Source: Desulfovibrio psychrotolerans (GTDB lineage: Bacteria; Desulfobacterota; Desulfovibrionia; Desulfovibrionales; Desulfovibrionaceae). From it: DNA of 64,000 nucleotides. Both the position numbers and the translations under genes were made by a program. The stretch spans positions 62,001 through 126,000 of the forward strand of contig NZ_BLVP01000005.1 in the NCBI RefSeq assembly GCF_013340305.1, read 5' to 3'. Shown here piece after piece: positions 47,488 to 55,783 of the stretch. The notes below the pieces were generated by a model. It made no database searches and was not told the origin of the DNA. It was given only the letters and a program-made list of their open reading frames with translations. Position 1 is the stretch's first letter; every line of letters begins with the position of its first letter.

Positions 47488-47880
47488 ATGAGGAAGTCAT
47501 TGTTCATTGCTCTGGTTGCTGCTCTGGCTCTGGCCTTCGCGTTGCCGCTGGTTGCTGCTGAAGCTCCCGCAGACGGGTACAGGATGGAAGCCACGAAGAT
47601 GCCTGTGGTCTTCAACCACTCCACCCACGCGTCTGCACAGTGTGCCGACTGTCACCACCCCGTGGATGGCAAGGAAAACTTCGGCAAGTGCTCTACTGAG
47701 GGCTGCCACTCCACCGCCGAAGCCGACAAGAACGTCAAGGGCTCTTACTACAAGGTCATCCATGACCGTAAGGCTGGCACCGTTGCCACCTGTATTTCCT
47801 GCCACAACGACGTAGCGGGCGCAGACAAGGACAAGAAGAAGGCCCTCACCGGCTGCAAGCAGTCCAGCTGCCATCCCTAA
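47488..47880 (+). CDS. Periplasmic tetrahaem cytochrome c3 (type I)
   Basis: This is the abundant periplasmic electron carrier that links hydrogenases and formate dehydrogenases to membrane complexes. The 130-residue precursor has a signal peptide (MRKSLFIALVAALALAFALP, cut near VAA-EAPADG). Four haem sites occur in the classical order: CADCH, CSTEGCH, CISCH and CKQSSCH, that is CX2CH, CX4CH, CX2CH and CX4CH. Distal histidine ligands are supplied by VFNHSTH and VIHD. GAAGGAGGTTACTC precedes the start. It follows the tetrapyrrole genes but has its own promoter and terminator. Confidence 0.97.
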   Translation: MRKSLFIALVAALALAFALPLVAAEAPADGYRMEATKMPVVFNHSTHASAQCADCHHPVDGKENFGKCSTEGCHSTAEADKNVKGSYYKVIHDRKAGTVATCISCHNDVAGADKDKKKALTGCKQSSCHP

Positions 47881-47901
47881 GACTCAAGGATAATTGATTT
47901 G

Positions 47902-47929
47902 AAGAGGCCGTCCGCAAGGGCGGCCTCTT
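47902..47929 (+). terminator. Terminator after cytochrome c3
   Basis: AAGAGGCCGTCC pairs with GGGCGGCCTCTT around GCAA, with one G-U pair. The stem is strong but the T-run is poor (CTCTTGCGTTAT). Confidence 0.65.
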
Positions 47930-48084
47930 GCGTTATCGTCCGATGTATGGTTATTCTGGGTGGGATAGCGTGACAGAACCCTCCGCATAGGCCCGTGCGC
48001 CCTCCGTGGCTCCGCCCTGCCGGGGACTCCGGCGAGTCGCTTACTCGCTGTCAGGTTTGCAAACCAGAAAGCCCAAGGTACGCC

Positions 48085-50304
48085 ATGTCACCGAAAGACA
48101 CCCCCGAATTCGACGTCGAAGACGACATCATAGAGCTTACAGACATCGTGGAACACGGCACCCCGCCCGCCTCTGCAGGGGCGGAGGATCTGGCCGACGA
48201 TCTCTTTGATGCCGGCGGTGACGAGGTGGACTTCGAGAAAGAACTGGAGGACCTCTTCACCGATGGAAACGGCGCAGCGGCCTCACCGGGCGCATCTGCA
48301 AGGGATGCTGACGAGGGGCTCGATTTCGAAGCCGACCTTGACGATTTGCTGGGCAGTCTGGACTCAGAAGAAGACTCTCCGCCCGCCGTTCCTTCAGCCG
48401 CAAAGGCTGCCGCGTCTCCGTCAGCCCCTTCCCCGGCGGATGACGACGATGACTTTGCCGCAGAGCTGGACGACCTGCTCGGCGGACTGGACAGCGCCGG
48501 TCCCGCCGCACAAGGCGCATCTCCGGCAGATGACGATGACATGGATGCCGACCTTGATGCCCTCCTCGGCAGTCTGGATGATACGCCCGCCAAACCCGCC
48601 AAGGCTCCTCAGCCGTCCAAGCCCTCCCCCGCCATGGAAGAGGTGCCGGACGATGACGTGGACGACCTGCTCAGCGAGCTTGGCCTTGCACCGGAACCGG
48701 GCCCCGCTCCTGAAAAGGCACCTGCCCCAGCTGCCAAGCCACAGACTGCCGGTGCCGATACCGATATCGATTTTTCCGAACTGGATGCCCTCATAGAAGG
48801 GCTTGAAGTTCCTCAGGGAAGAACAGCCCCCGCTCCGGCAGAGGATGACGGCCTGCCGGACCTTTCCGATCTGGACAGCCTGCTGGAAGAAGCGACCGGC
48901 GGCCTTCCGGAACCGGCAGCCACGCGGAGCGCCGCTCCTGCGGACATGGACGGGCCGGACAGCGCAGACGATCAGGCAGACATGGACAACCTGGACAGCC
49001 TGCTCGAATCCCTGCAGACCCCCGCTCCGGCGGCAGCGGCGCAGCCCCTCCCCGCTGGCAGGCAAGGTTCGCCAAGCTCCCCAGACTCCCCGGACTCCCC
49101 GGATTCCCCGGATATGACCGACACCATGGGGACAACGGACGATCTGGACGCCTTCCTCGATTCTCTGGGCGATGACGATCAAGACCTCCAGCAGGAAAGC
49201 TCCCCCGCTCCGGCACCTGCCGCCGGGGAGCCTGCCCTGCCCTTCGACCCCAACGAATCTCTCGATACGCCGGATATGGACGATCTGGACGCCCTGCTGG
49301 GCGATCTCACCCAACCGGAGCAGACGGCAGACCATCATCCGGCAGAGGCACCCGGCCTTTCCGGCTCAGCGGACCTTGGGGATATGTCTGCCGCAGGCGA
49401 CGACGAAGATATTCCGGATCTGGATGACATTCTTGCCGCAGAAGAAGCCGCTTCCCCCGTGGCAGCCGGAGCAACCGGAACGGCAGGCGCACACCCGGCC
49501 GCAGTACCGGACGCTCTGGACGAACTGGAAGCCCTGCTCGGCAGCGCAGATGCGCCCGATATGGATACCGTTCAGCCCAATGGTCTGGCTGCCGATTTGA
49601 CCGACGATTTGGCCGACGATTTGGCTGCCGACCTGCTCGGCGATGATGTACCGGACCATGCGCCCAATGCAGACATAGACGCCCTGCTTGCCGATCTGGA
49701 CGCTTTACCCCCGCAGGATGGCGACGAAGACCCGCTTGCAGGCCTGTCGGGCAGCGATGCCCTCCATCTGGCAGACGATGACGGTTCGGACTTTGCGGAT
49801 TCCGCAGATGCACCTGACGCGGACGATATGCTGGCAGGCGGCCTCACGCTGGACGACCTTTCCCCGGCCGAAGCCGCCCCCGCCTCCCCGGACGCCGCCT
49901 TCGCCGCTTCCGCGCCCGATATGAAGTCCCTGCTGCAGCGCATTGCCGCACTGGAAGCCGCAGCCCGCCTTTCCGAGGAGTCCGTGGAAGATATCGTGGC
50001 CCGCAAAATCGCGGAAGCCGCTGCGGAGGAAGAAGCCTGCCCGGTGCACACAGACCTGCACGCCGCACTGGAAAATGCGCTGGCGGAAAACAGCCCCGTC
50101 ATGGAGCGCATCTCCGCCATGCTGGACGCCAAGCTGGACGCGCGGTTTGCGGAGCTGGAAGAATCCATGTTCACCCACAAGGACTGGAACATGCTTGGCC
50201 GTGAACTCAAGGACGAAATCAAGACCACGCTGGAAAAAACCGCCGCCAAGGCAGCCGCAGACATCATCCGCGAAGAGCTGGCTGCCCTTCTGGCAGAGGA
50301 ATAG
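48085..50304 (+). CDS. Large acidic repeat protein with about twelve DLDxLLG-type motifs and a coiled-coil C-terminus
   Basis: The 739-residue protein is dominated by Asp, Ala, Pro, Glu and Ser and is probably disordered over its first about 600 residues. Some twelve short helices of the form DLDDLLGSLD recur at irregular intervals (DLDDLLGSLD, ELDDLLGGLD, DLDALLGSLD, DVDDLLSELG, ELDALIEGLE, DLDSLLEEAT, NLDSLLESLQ, DLDAFLDSLG, DLDALLGDLT, DLDDILAAEE, ELEALLGSAD, DIDALLADLD). A SPDSPDSPDSPD tract lies near 350. The last about 120 residues (from MKSLLQRIAALEAAARLSEE) are helical and coiled-coil-like. No signal peptide or membrane span is seen. The ATG at 48085 is preceded by CCAAGGTACGCC. The function is unknown; the motif recalls the acidic repeats of FimV-type polar scaffolds, but no homology is claimed. 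Confidence 0.85.
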   Translation: MSPKDTPEFDVEDDIIELTDIVEHGTPPASAGAEDLADDLFDAGGDEVDFEKELEDLFTDGNGAAASPGASARDADEGLDFEADLDDLLGSLDSEEDSPPAVPSAAKAAASPSAPSPADDDDDFAAELDDLLGGLDSAGPAAQGASPADDDDMDADLDALLGSLDDTPAKPAKAPQPSKPSPAMEEVPDDDVDDLLSELGLAPEPGPAPEKAPAPAAKPQTAGADTDIDFSELDALIEGLEVPQGRTAPAPAEDDGLPDLSDLDSLLEEATGGLPEPAATRSAAPADMDGPDSADDQADMDNLDSLLESLQTPAPAAAAQPLPAGRQGSPSSPDSPDSPDSPDMTDTMGTTDDLDAFLDSLGDDDQDLQQESSPAPAPAAGEPALPFDPNESLDTPDMDDLDALLGDLTQPEQTADHHPAEAPGLSGSADLGDMSAAGDDEDIPDLDDILAAEEAASPVAAGATGTAGAHPAAVPDALDELEALLGSADAPDMDTVQPNGLAADLTDDLADDLAADLLGDDVPDHAPNADIDALLADLDALPPQDGDEDPLAGLSGSDALHLADDDGSDFADSADAPDADDMLAGGLTLDDLSPAEAAPASPDAAFAASAPDMKSLLQRIAALEAAARLSEESVEDIVARKIAEAAAEEEACPVHTDLHAALENALAENSPVMERISAMLDAKLDARFAELEESMFTHKDWNMLGRELKDEIKTTLEKTAAKAAADIIREELAALLAEE

Positions 50305-50330
50305 CCCGGCTCCGTGCCGCGCTTCTTTGG

Positions 50331-50410
50331 CGCATAACAAGCCGCGCATAACAAGCCGCACACAACATCCACGCATAACAGTCCGCACATACCAACCGCA
50401 CGCAACAAGG
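50331..50410. repeat. 13-14-bp degenerate tandem repeat (CGCATAACAAGCCG-type)
   Basis: Two perfect 14-bp copies at 50331 and 50345 are followed by four diverged copies of 13 or 14 bp (CACACAACATCCA, CGCATAACAGTCCG, CACATACCAACCG, CACGCAACAAGG). The array runs into the stem of the terminator at 50404. It lies 26 bases past the acidic repeat gene. Confidence 0.8.
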
Positions 50411-50437
50411 GCCGCTCCATACGGGGCGGCCCTTGTT
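50404..50437. terminator. Bidirectional terminator between the acidic repeat gene and fliQ
   Basis: AACAAGGGCCGCTCC pairs with GGGGCGGCCCTTGTT around ATAC, 15 bp with one G-U pair. It serves the plus-strand repeat gene and the minus-strand flagellar operon ending with fliQ. Confidence 0.85.
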
Positions 50438-50461
50438 TACATTGCGTCACTGCCGGAGCGG

Positions 50462-50731
50462 TCAGCGCACGTAGTTGGGAATATTGATGAATACGTCACG
50501 GGTAAACGTCACCATGCGCTCCATGAGCCACGGAAACGAGAACAGCAGGGCAATAAATATGGAGACGATCTTGGGAATGAACGAAAGGGTCATCTCCTGA
50601 ATTTGCGTTGCCGCCTGAATCACAGAGACAAACACACCCACGGCAAGTCCCACGCCCAACATGGGCAGGGCAAGCATCAGGGCCAATTCTATGGACTGTC
50701 TGGCAAAGCCAATCACAAATTCGGGCGTCAT
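50462..50731 (-). CDS. fliQ: Flagellar export apparatus protein FliQ
   Basis: The 89-residue inner-membrane protein has the two FliQ hydrophobic hairpins (IELALMLALPMLGVGLAVGV; IVSIFIALLFSFPWLMERMV), with the QAATQIQEMTLSFIPKI loop between them. It forms part of the FliPQR export gate of the flagellar type III secretion system. It is the last gene of the minus-strand flagellar operon, 15 bases after fliP, with GGAGACCGCCCC before the start. Confidence 0.96.
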   Translation of the reverse strand: MTPEFVIGFARQSIELALMLALPMLGVGLAVGVFVSVIQAATQIQEMTLSFIPKIVSIFIALLFSFPWLMERMVTFTRDVFINIPNYVR

Positions 50732-50746
50732 GGGGCGGTCTCCTTG

Positions 50747-51559
50747 CTATAAGAGAAAACTGTTCACCAAAGAGCCGGTCAGCAAACTCCATCCGTCCAC
50801 CATGACGAAGAGCAGCAGCTTGAACGGTGCGGAAACCATCATGGGCGGCAGCATCATCATACCCATGGCGAGCAGGATGCTGGAAATAACCATGTCGAGG
50901 ATGAGAAACGGAATGTAGATGAGAAACCCTATGGTAAAGGCTGTCTTCAATTCGCTGATGATGAACCCGGCCGCCAGCATAAAGGTGGGCACTTCGTCCT
51001 TGTTCTTCGGGCGCTCCATCTTGGTGATGGTATAGAAGATGGAAAGGTCCTTCTCCCGCGTGTGCTTGAACATGAACGTGCGCAGCGGCTGCTGCGCCGT
51101 ATCCAGCATTTTGGAAAACCCTATTTCTTCGTTCAGATAGGGCTGCACGGCGTTCTGGTTTATGTCGGTCACCACAGGCATCATAATGGCAACAGTCATA
51201 AATATGGCAAGGCTCGCCAGCACCTGGTTGGGCGGCAGCTGCTGCACGCCCAGCGCCATGCGGATAAAATGGAAGACGATGATGATGCGGGTAAAGGAGG
51301 TTACTGTCAGCATTATGGCCGGAGCCAGCGACAGTATGGTGAGCATGAACAGGATTTCAAAAAGGACAGAAACCTTCTCCGGCTCAGTCTCTCCCCCGGC
51401 AAGCTGTAACGAAAGCGTGGGCAGGGCAAGGTCCTGCGCCGCTGCTGCAAGAACTGGCAGCCCCAGCAGCAGAGCTAGGCTAAGAAGAACTCTCCCCGTC
51501 GCCCGCTTTTTCCAACATGGCCCTGAAGTCTGCTTTGTCCGATTCGCGTGTCCCGTCAT
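50747..51559 (-). CDS. fliP: Flagellar export apparatus protein FliP
   Basis: The 270-residue protein is a core component of the flagellar export gate. It begins with a signal-like hydrophobic segment (VLLSLALLLGLPVLAAAAQ), then the typical SLAPAIMLTVTSFTRIIIVF and LGVQQLPPNQVLASLAIFMT blocks and a C-terminal ILAMGMMMLPPMMVSAPFKL. The start at 51559 overlaps the end of fliO by 80 bases in another frame; no in-frame later start before the hydrophobic segment is apparent, so the overlap may be real. It precedes fliQ. Confidence 0.93.
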   Translation of the reverse strand: MTGHANRTKQTSGPCWKKRATGRVLLSLALLLGLPVLAAAAQDLALPTLSLQLAGGETEPEKVSVLFEILFMLTILSLAPAIMLTVTSFTRIIIVFHFIRMALGVQQLPPNQVLASLAIFMTVAIMMPVVTDINQNAVQPYLNEEIGFSKMLDTAQQPLRTFMFKHTREKDLSIFYTITKMERPKNKDEVPTFMLAAGFIISELKTAFTIGFLIYIPFLILDMVISSILLAMGMMMLPPMMVSAPFKLLLFVMVDGWSLLTGSLVNSFLL

Positions 51560-52061
51560 GGTCCGCTTCCGTCTCCGTTAAAAGATTGATGTTGTGGTCA
51601 GTGACCCCCAACAGCAACCGTTTATTCAAGAAGCGTACCACCACCAGAGATTTCTTGGGACCAAGGTGAAACTGCCCCTCCACGGCCAACCCCTGACGTC
51701 CAAGGCTGCCCATGGCCCGCAGCTTGCCGAACCGCTTGAGCGCCCACAGGCCCATGTACAGCGCGCCCAGAATGAGCAGCAGCACGCCTATGGCCTGAAA
51801 ATACCCACCCCAGCCCATTATCTGGGGAGCCGCCTCAAGGGGTGCGGTGCCGGAAGAAAACAGCGTCGTTGCGTTGACACCCTCTTCCACCGCCCGCGCA
51901 ACAGGGCTGCCAGGCCCGACAGCCCCTACAGACCCGATAGGCCCGCCAGGCGCAACCATGGCTTCTGCCGTGGCGTTGTGTGCCACGGCTGCCCGAAAAG
52001 TCGCATTTGTCGCGTTTGCCGCATCCGCCATGGCGGCGCTTATCTGCGTTGCGTTAAGCAA
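51480..52061 (-). CDS. fliO: Flagellar biosynthesis protein FliO
   Basis: The 193-residue protein has the FliO layout. An Ala/Thr-rich N-terminal region of about 75 residues comes first, then one membrane span (YFQAIGVLLLILGALYMGLW), then a cytoplasmic domain (LAVEGQFHLGPKKSLVVVRF; LLLGVTDHNINLL). FliO assists assembly of the FliP ring. It overlaps fliN by eight bases at its start and fliP by 80 bases at its end, so the three are tightly coupled. Confidence 0.9.
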   Translation of the reverse strand: MLNATQISAAMADAANATNATFRAAVAHNATAEAMVAPGGPIGSVGAVGPGSPVARAVEEGVNATTLFSSGTAPLEAAPQIMGWGGYFQAIGVLLLILGALYMGLWALKRFGKLRAMGSLGRQGLAVEGQFHLGPKKSLVVVRFLNKRLLLGVTDHNINLLTETEADHDGTRESDKADFRAMLEKAGDGESSS

Positions 52062-52647
52062 GCTGTTTCACCCGTTCAATGGGACTGATAATATCCGTGA
52101 GCCGCACCCCGAACTTTTCGTTAATAACCACGGCCTCACCGCGCGCCACAAGCTTGCCGTTCACAAAAATCTCCAGCGGTTCCCCGGCCAGCTTGTTCAG
52201 TTCCACCACCGAACCCTGACCGAGCTGAAGCAGTTCGTTTATGAGCAGCCGGGTGCGCCCAAGCTCCGCAGAAACATCCAGCGGGATGTCCAGAATGAAA
52301 TCCAGCTCGCGCTTGCCGCTGTCGGGCCGGGGGTTCTTGGCTTCTTCCGTCAAATCCTTGAACGTGGCTTCCCGCGCAGCAGAGGCAAAAAAGGCCTGTT
52401 CCTTCTCCTTCTTCACCTGATCCTGCTCGTCAGAGGCAAGGGCTGCTGCCCATTCTGCGGCAAGCCGTTCATCATCGCTCATACCGCCTGCCTTGCCGTT
52501 CTTCTGCGCTGCCGCGGGAGCTGCCGCCGGAGCGGCTGCCGCAGCGGCTGCAGCCGCCTCAAAGGGATCGGGATCGCCCTCTTCCTGCGCTTCCAGCGCT
52601 GCCGCCCATTGTGCCGCCAACTGATCCTGATCGAGTTCGTCAGCCAT
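52054..52647 (-). CDS. fliN: Flagellar motor switch protein FliN
   Basis: This C-ring protein of 197 residues binds CheY and helps switch rotation. The last about 80 residues are the SpoA/FliN domain (LDIPLDVSAELGRTRLLINE; GSVVELNKLAGEPLEIFVNG; VVINEKFGVRLTDII). The first about 110 residues are an Asp/Gln/Ala-rich extension with a poly-Ala run, longer than in E. coli FliN but common in this group. AGGAAGGTGGAAT precedes the start. Confidence 0.93.
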   Translation of the reverse strand: MADELDQDQLAAQWAAALEAQEEGDPDPFEAAAAAAAAAPAAAPAAAQKNGKAGGMSDDERLAAEWAAALASDEQDQVKKEKEQAFFASAAREATFKDLTEEAKNPRPDSGKRELDFILDIPLDVSAELGRTRLLINELLQLGQGSVVELNKLAGEPLEIFVNGKLVARGEAVVINEKFGVRLTDIISPIERVKQLA

Positions 52648-52700
52648 ATTCCACCTTCCTGCGTGAAAGGATGTTCGCCGTTACTGATCGGTACTTGCCA

Positions 52701-53192
52701 CTACTGAATGACCAGTTCCGTAAAATACACCCGCACCACCTTGGAGCCGCCCATAATCTGGTTCAGCCGCGTCACAATCTCGTTCTTGAGCAGAATCTTG
52801 TTCTCCAGCGGGGCAAGGTCCACATACGACTTGCTGGAAAGCAGCAGAATAATCGCGTCCCGCACCTTCGCCTGCGATGATTCCAATTCCGCGGCAGCGG
52901 CGGGGCTCACCACCTCCACATCCAGCGTCAGCTTAATGTAGCGGCGACCAAGCGGGTCCGCAAGGTTCACAAGAAACGTGGGCAGCGTCACCACGCGGGC
53001 ATCCTTGGGGCTTACTTCGCCCGCGGCACCCGCATCAAGGGGCAGTTGCTGCCCTGCGGGATCCTCCGGCGCGCTCAGAAAAAACTTCCACGCCGCAAAA
53101 CCACCCGCCCCCAGCACAATAACCAGCAGCACAAGCACAATTATCCACTTGAGCTTGCTCTTCTTCTTTTCCGGCTGTCCCGCATCGGCCAT
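52701..53192 (-). CDS. fliL: Flagellar basal body-associated protein FliL
   Basis: The 163-residue single-span membrane protein supports the stator. A short charged N-terminus (KKKSKLKW) precedes the span (IIVLVLLVIVLGAGGFAAWK), and the periplasmic FliL domain runs to the end (FLVNLADPLGRRYIKLTLDV; DAIILLLSSKSYVDLA). ATG 53192 is chosen because GGAGGCGATT stands right before it; another ATG lies 30 bases upstream. It lies between the motB genes and fliN. Confidence 0.93.
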   Translation of the reverse strand: MADAGQPEKKKSKLKWIIVLVLLVIVLGAGGFAAWKFFLSAPEDPAGQQLPLDAGAAGEVSPKDARVVTLPTFLVNLADPLGRRYIKLTLDVEVVSPAAAAELESSQAKVRDAIILLLSSKSYVDLAPLENKILLKNEIVTRLNQIMGGSKVVRVYFTELVIQ

Positions 53193-53231
53193 AATCGCCT
53201 CCTTGTCGCGCCCGCCTGCCAAGGCGACAGG

Positions 53232-53960
53232 CTACATATATCGTCCCATCCACTGGGAGGTCTTAATCAGAATCTCCACACGCCTGTTCTGCGCCCTTCC
53301 GGCTTCCGTCATGTTGTCCATCGCAGGCTTGTCCGGCCCGTAGCCGCTTACAGAAAACCGTTGCGGGGCAATGCCCAGCGCAAGAAAATAGTCCAGAACA
53401 GCCATCGCCCGCATGCCGGAAAGGGCATAATTGTCCAACGGTGCAGAAGGCATGTTGTCCGTATGCCCCGCTATGTTGCAGTCCGCCGTGGTGTATTGCA
53501 ACATCATTCCCACCTGTTCCAGCAGCTTTTCCGCCGCCGGGTTCAGCGTATAGCTGCCGGAAGGAAAAAGCAGCGAGTCCGTCAGCACAATGGCAAGCCC
53601 TTCGGGATGCTCCAGAATCCGCAAATTCCTGTCCAGCGTGCTCACATCAATATCAGGCGGCAGCACATCGTCCGGGAAGAGCAGGTCCTTTATGCGTTCC
53701 GGCTTGTTCAGAGCCATCTGCGTATCTTCCAGCAGTTTCAGCAGCACAGTCACCCTTGTGGGCACCTTCCCCGATCCCTGATGGCTGATAATTTCGGCAC
53801 GGCTCTGAAAAGGACTCATCTGCGAGAGCATTACCCGGTCCATAGAGGCCATACTCAGCAGCAACACAAAAAACGTCAGCAGCAGCGTGACAAGGTCCGA
53901 AAACGTAATCAACCACGCCGGGGTGCCGCCACCGCCCTTTTCCTTCTTCTTTCGTGCCAT
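53232..53960 (-). CDS. motB: MotB-type stator protein, second copy
   Basis: The 242-residue protein has a basic N-terminus and one membrane span with the essential proton-binding aspartate (PAWLITFSDLVTLLLTFFVLL). The OmpA-like peptidoglycan-binding domain (CNIAGHTDNMPSAPLDNYAL, SGMRAMAVLDYF, YGPDKPAMDN, RAQNRRVEILI) matches the consensus well. It starts three bases after the first motB-type gene. Which of the two pairs with MotA, or whether both do, is not visible from sequence. Confidence 0.92.
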   Translation of the reverse strand: MARKKKEKGGGGTPAWLITFSDLVTLLLTFFVLLLSMASMDRVMLSQMSPFQSRAEIISHQGSGKVPTRVTVLLKLLEDTQMALNKPERIKDLLFPDDVLPPDIDVSTLDRNLRILEHPEGLAIVLTDSLLFPSGSYTLNPAAEKLLEQVGMMLQYTTADCNIAGHTDNMPSAPLDNYALSGMRAMAVLDYFLALGIAPQRFSVSGYGPDKPAMDNMTEAGRAQNRRVEILIKTSQWMGRYM

Positions 53961-53963
53961 GGC

Positions 53964-54809
53964 TCACTCTCCCGTCTCTGGGGGCGAAGAACCCGGCAAG
54001 CTCAGCCGGAACCGAAAATCCCTGTAGTTAAAATCCCCGGAACCAGCGGCACCGCTCTGACGCAGCCTTTCCATGCGCTCAATCCATTCCTTGTTGCGCC
54101 GGTCAAGCACAATATCCACCCGCCGGTTCATGCGCCTGCCTTCGGGCGTGTTTTCCGTCCAGCGCGGTCGGTTGCTGCCAAACGCTTCCACCGTAAGCGA
54201 TTCCGTAGACATCCCCCTTCCCGTGAGGTAGCGGTAAATGCTCATCACGCGCAAAAAGGAAAGCTCCCATGCGGGCGAACGGGTCGGCAGGCTGCCCAGG
54301 TCCACCCGGTAATCCTCTCCCATCTCCTCCCGCAGGCCGGAGGTATGCCCCGCCAGCAGAAGCGGATGGTTCACCCGCAGCAGCCACGGCAGCATACGGT
54401 TGATAAGCACCACACCTTCTTCGCTTAACTCTGCCGTTCCGGGCCGGAAGAGCACCTCATCGCTTATGGAAAATATCTGCACATAGCTGTTTTCCTGAAA
54501 ATTCAAATCCCCGCGCTGGTCGTCCCACAGCATTTCCTTAAGCGGTTCCAGCGAGTCGGTTTCCATATCCATGGCCCCCGGTTCAATAAGCCGGGTGTGG
54601 TGTCGCGGCGTTTTGGGGTTAAAGCTGCCAAGCCCCTCGCCAAAGGCACCGGAAATGGAATTCAGCACCACCAGTTTGCGCCGCTCGTCAATAACCGCCA
54701 TACTTACCAGCAGCACAAAGAACGTGAGCATCAGCGTCATCATGTCCGAGAAGGTGATGAGCCATGCCGGGGCGTCTCCGCCGCCTTTTTTCTTCTTGCG
54801 CTTTGCCAT
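53964..54809 (-). CDS. motB: MotB-type stator protein, first copy
   Basis: The 281-residue protein has the MotB membrane span with its aspartate (PAWLITFSDMMTLMLTFFVLL), then a segment resembling the plug region (LNSISGAFGEGLGSFNPKTP). The OmpA-like domain is less standard: GHTSGLREE replaces the usual GHTD, and about ten to fifteen extra residues come before the WELSFLRVMSIYRYL helix. It is the paralogue of the next gene and lies downstream of motA with a gap of about 110 bases. Confidence 0.9.
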   Translation of the reverse strand: MAKRKKKKGGGDAPAWLITFSDMMTLMLTFFVLLVSMAVIDERRKLVVLNSISGAFGEGLGSFNPKTPRHHTRLIEPGAMDMETDSLEPLKEMLWDDQRGDLNFQENSYVQIFSISDEVLFRPGTAELSEEGVVLINRMLPWLLRVNHPLLLAGHTSGLREEMGEDYRVDLGSLPTRSPAWELSFLRVMSIYRYLTGRGMSTESLTVEAFGSNRPRWTENTPEGRRMNRRVDIVLDRRNKEWIERMERLRQSGAAGSGDFNYRDFRFRLSLPGSSPPETGE

Positions 54810-54922
54810 GCCGGTCTGCCTGCTGCGTCTGCCTTTTGGGCTTGCCTGTTGGGCTTACCTGTTGGGATTGCCGGCTGTCCCCGCCGGCTACACCCATCGG
54901 TTACACCCGTCCGTCATACCCG

Positions 54923-55684
54923 CTAGTCGCTGCTTTTGCGCTCCCTGGGCGGCTGGAAGCTGGAAAGCTTTTCCTGAATAATACGCGGGTTCTCCCCCTT
55001 GGAGATGGCCAGAATGCCTTCCATCTGCATCTCCTTGATGAGAATCTCGTCCTTGCTGCGCGATTTCAGCTTGCCCGCCATGGGGTTGAACACCAGGTTG
55101 GCCAGAATGGCCCCGTAAAAAGTCGTGATAAGCGCCACCGCCATGGCCGGGCCGATGGAACTGGGGTCGTTCATGGTCTGCAACATCTGCACAAGCCCGA
55201 TAACCGTACCAATCATGCCAAGGGCCGGAGCATATTCGCCAAGGGCTTTCACAATGTCGTAGCCGTTTTCGTGGCGGCCCTCTATGTTGGCGATTTCCGT
55301 CTCCATAATTTCCTGAATGGCCGCAGGCTCCAGTCCGTCCACGGTAAGCTGCAGCCCCTTGCGCAGATAGGCGTCATCAATCTCCTTGATAATGGGCTCA
55401 AGGGAAAGAATCCCCTCGCGGCGGGCGCGGTTGGCGTAGTCCATGAACTGTTCAATGATGGTGGAGGGGCTTTCCGACTTGGAGAACAGCGTCTTCTTGA
55501 TAACGCCGGTCACGGAAAGCACCTTGCCGAGCGGGTAGTTCACCAACAATGCGCCGGTCGTGCCCCCCAGAACAATGGCCATGGACGCGCCGTCAATGAA
55601 GATGAACAAGCTGCTGCCCGACATGATGGCGGCCACCACAAGCCCGAATGACAGCACTATTCCCAGTATGGTTGCCAAATCCAT
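54923..55684 (-). CDS. motA: Flagellar motor stator protein MotA
   Basis: The 253-residue four-span membrane protein forms the proton channel with MotB. Typical blocks are ILGIVLSFGLVVAAIMSGSS at the start and KTLFSKSESPSTIIEQFMDY, with the charged cytoplasmic loop RARREGILSLEPIIKEIDD around 90-110. The MIGTVIGLVQML helix lies near 163, followed by VALITTFYGAILANLVFNPM near 185. The gene heads the minus-strand motA-motB-motB-fliL-fliN-fliO-fliP-fliQ run. Its ribosome site (AAAGAGAGACTGATCTT) is modest. Confidence 0.95.
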   Translation of the reverse strand: MDLATILGIVLSFGLVVAAIMSGSSLFIFIDGASMAIVLGGTTGALLVNYPLGKVLSVTGVIKKTLFSKSESPSTIIEQFMDYANRARREGILSLEPIIKEIDDAYLRKGLQLTVDGLEPAAIQEIMETEIANIEGRHENGYDIVKALGEYAPALGMIGTVIGLVQMLQTMNDPSSIGPAMAVALITTFYGAILANLVFNPMAGKLKSRSKDEILIKEMQMEGILAISKGENPRIIQEKLSSFQPPRERKSSD

Positions 55685-55783
55685 AAGATCAGTCTCTCTT
55701 TACCTGTCCAGACCGAACCGGCTGCATGCCGAAGCCCTATCCGCCGCAACACCTCTTTCCCGCGCATTATGGCGCGCCGAAAA

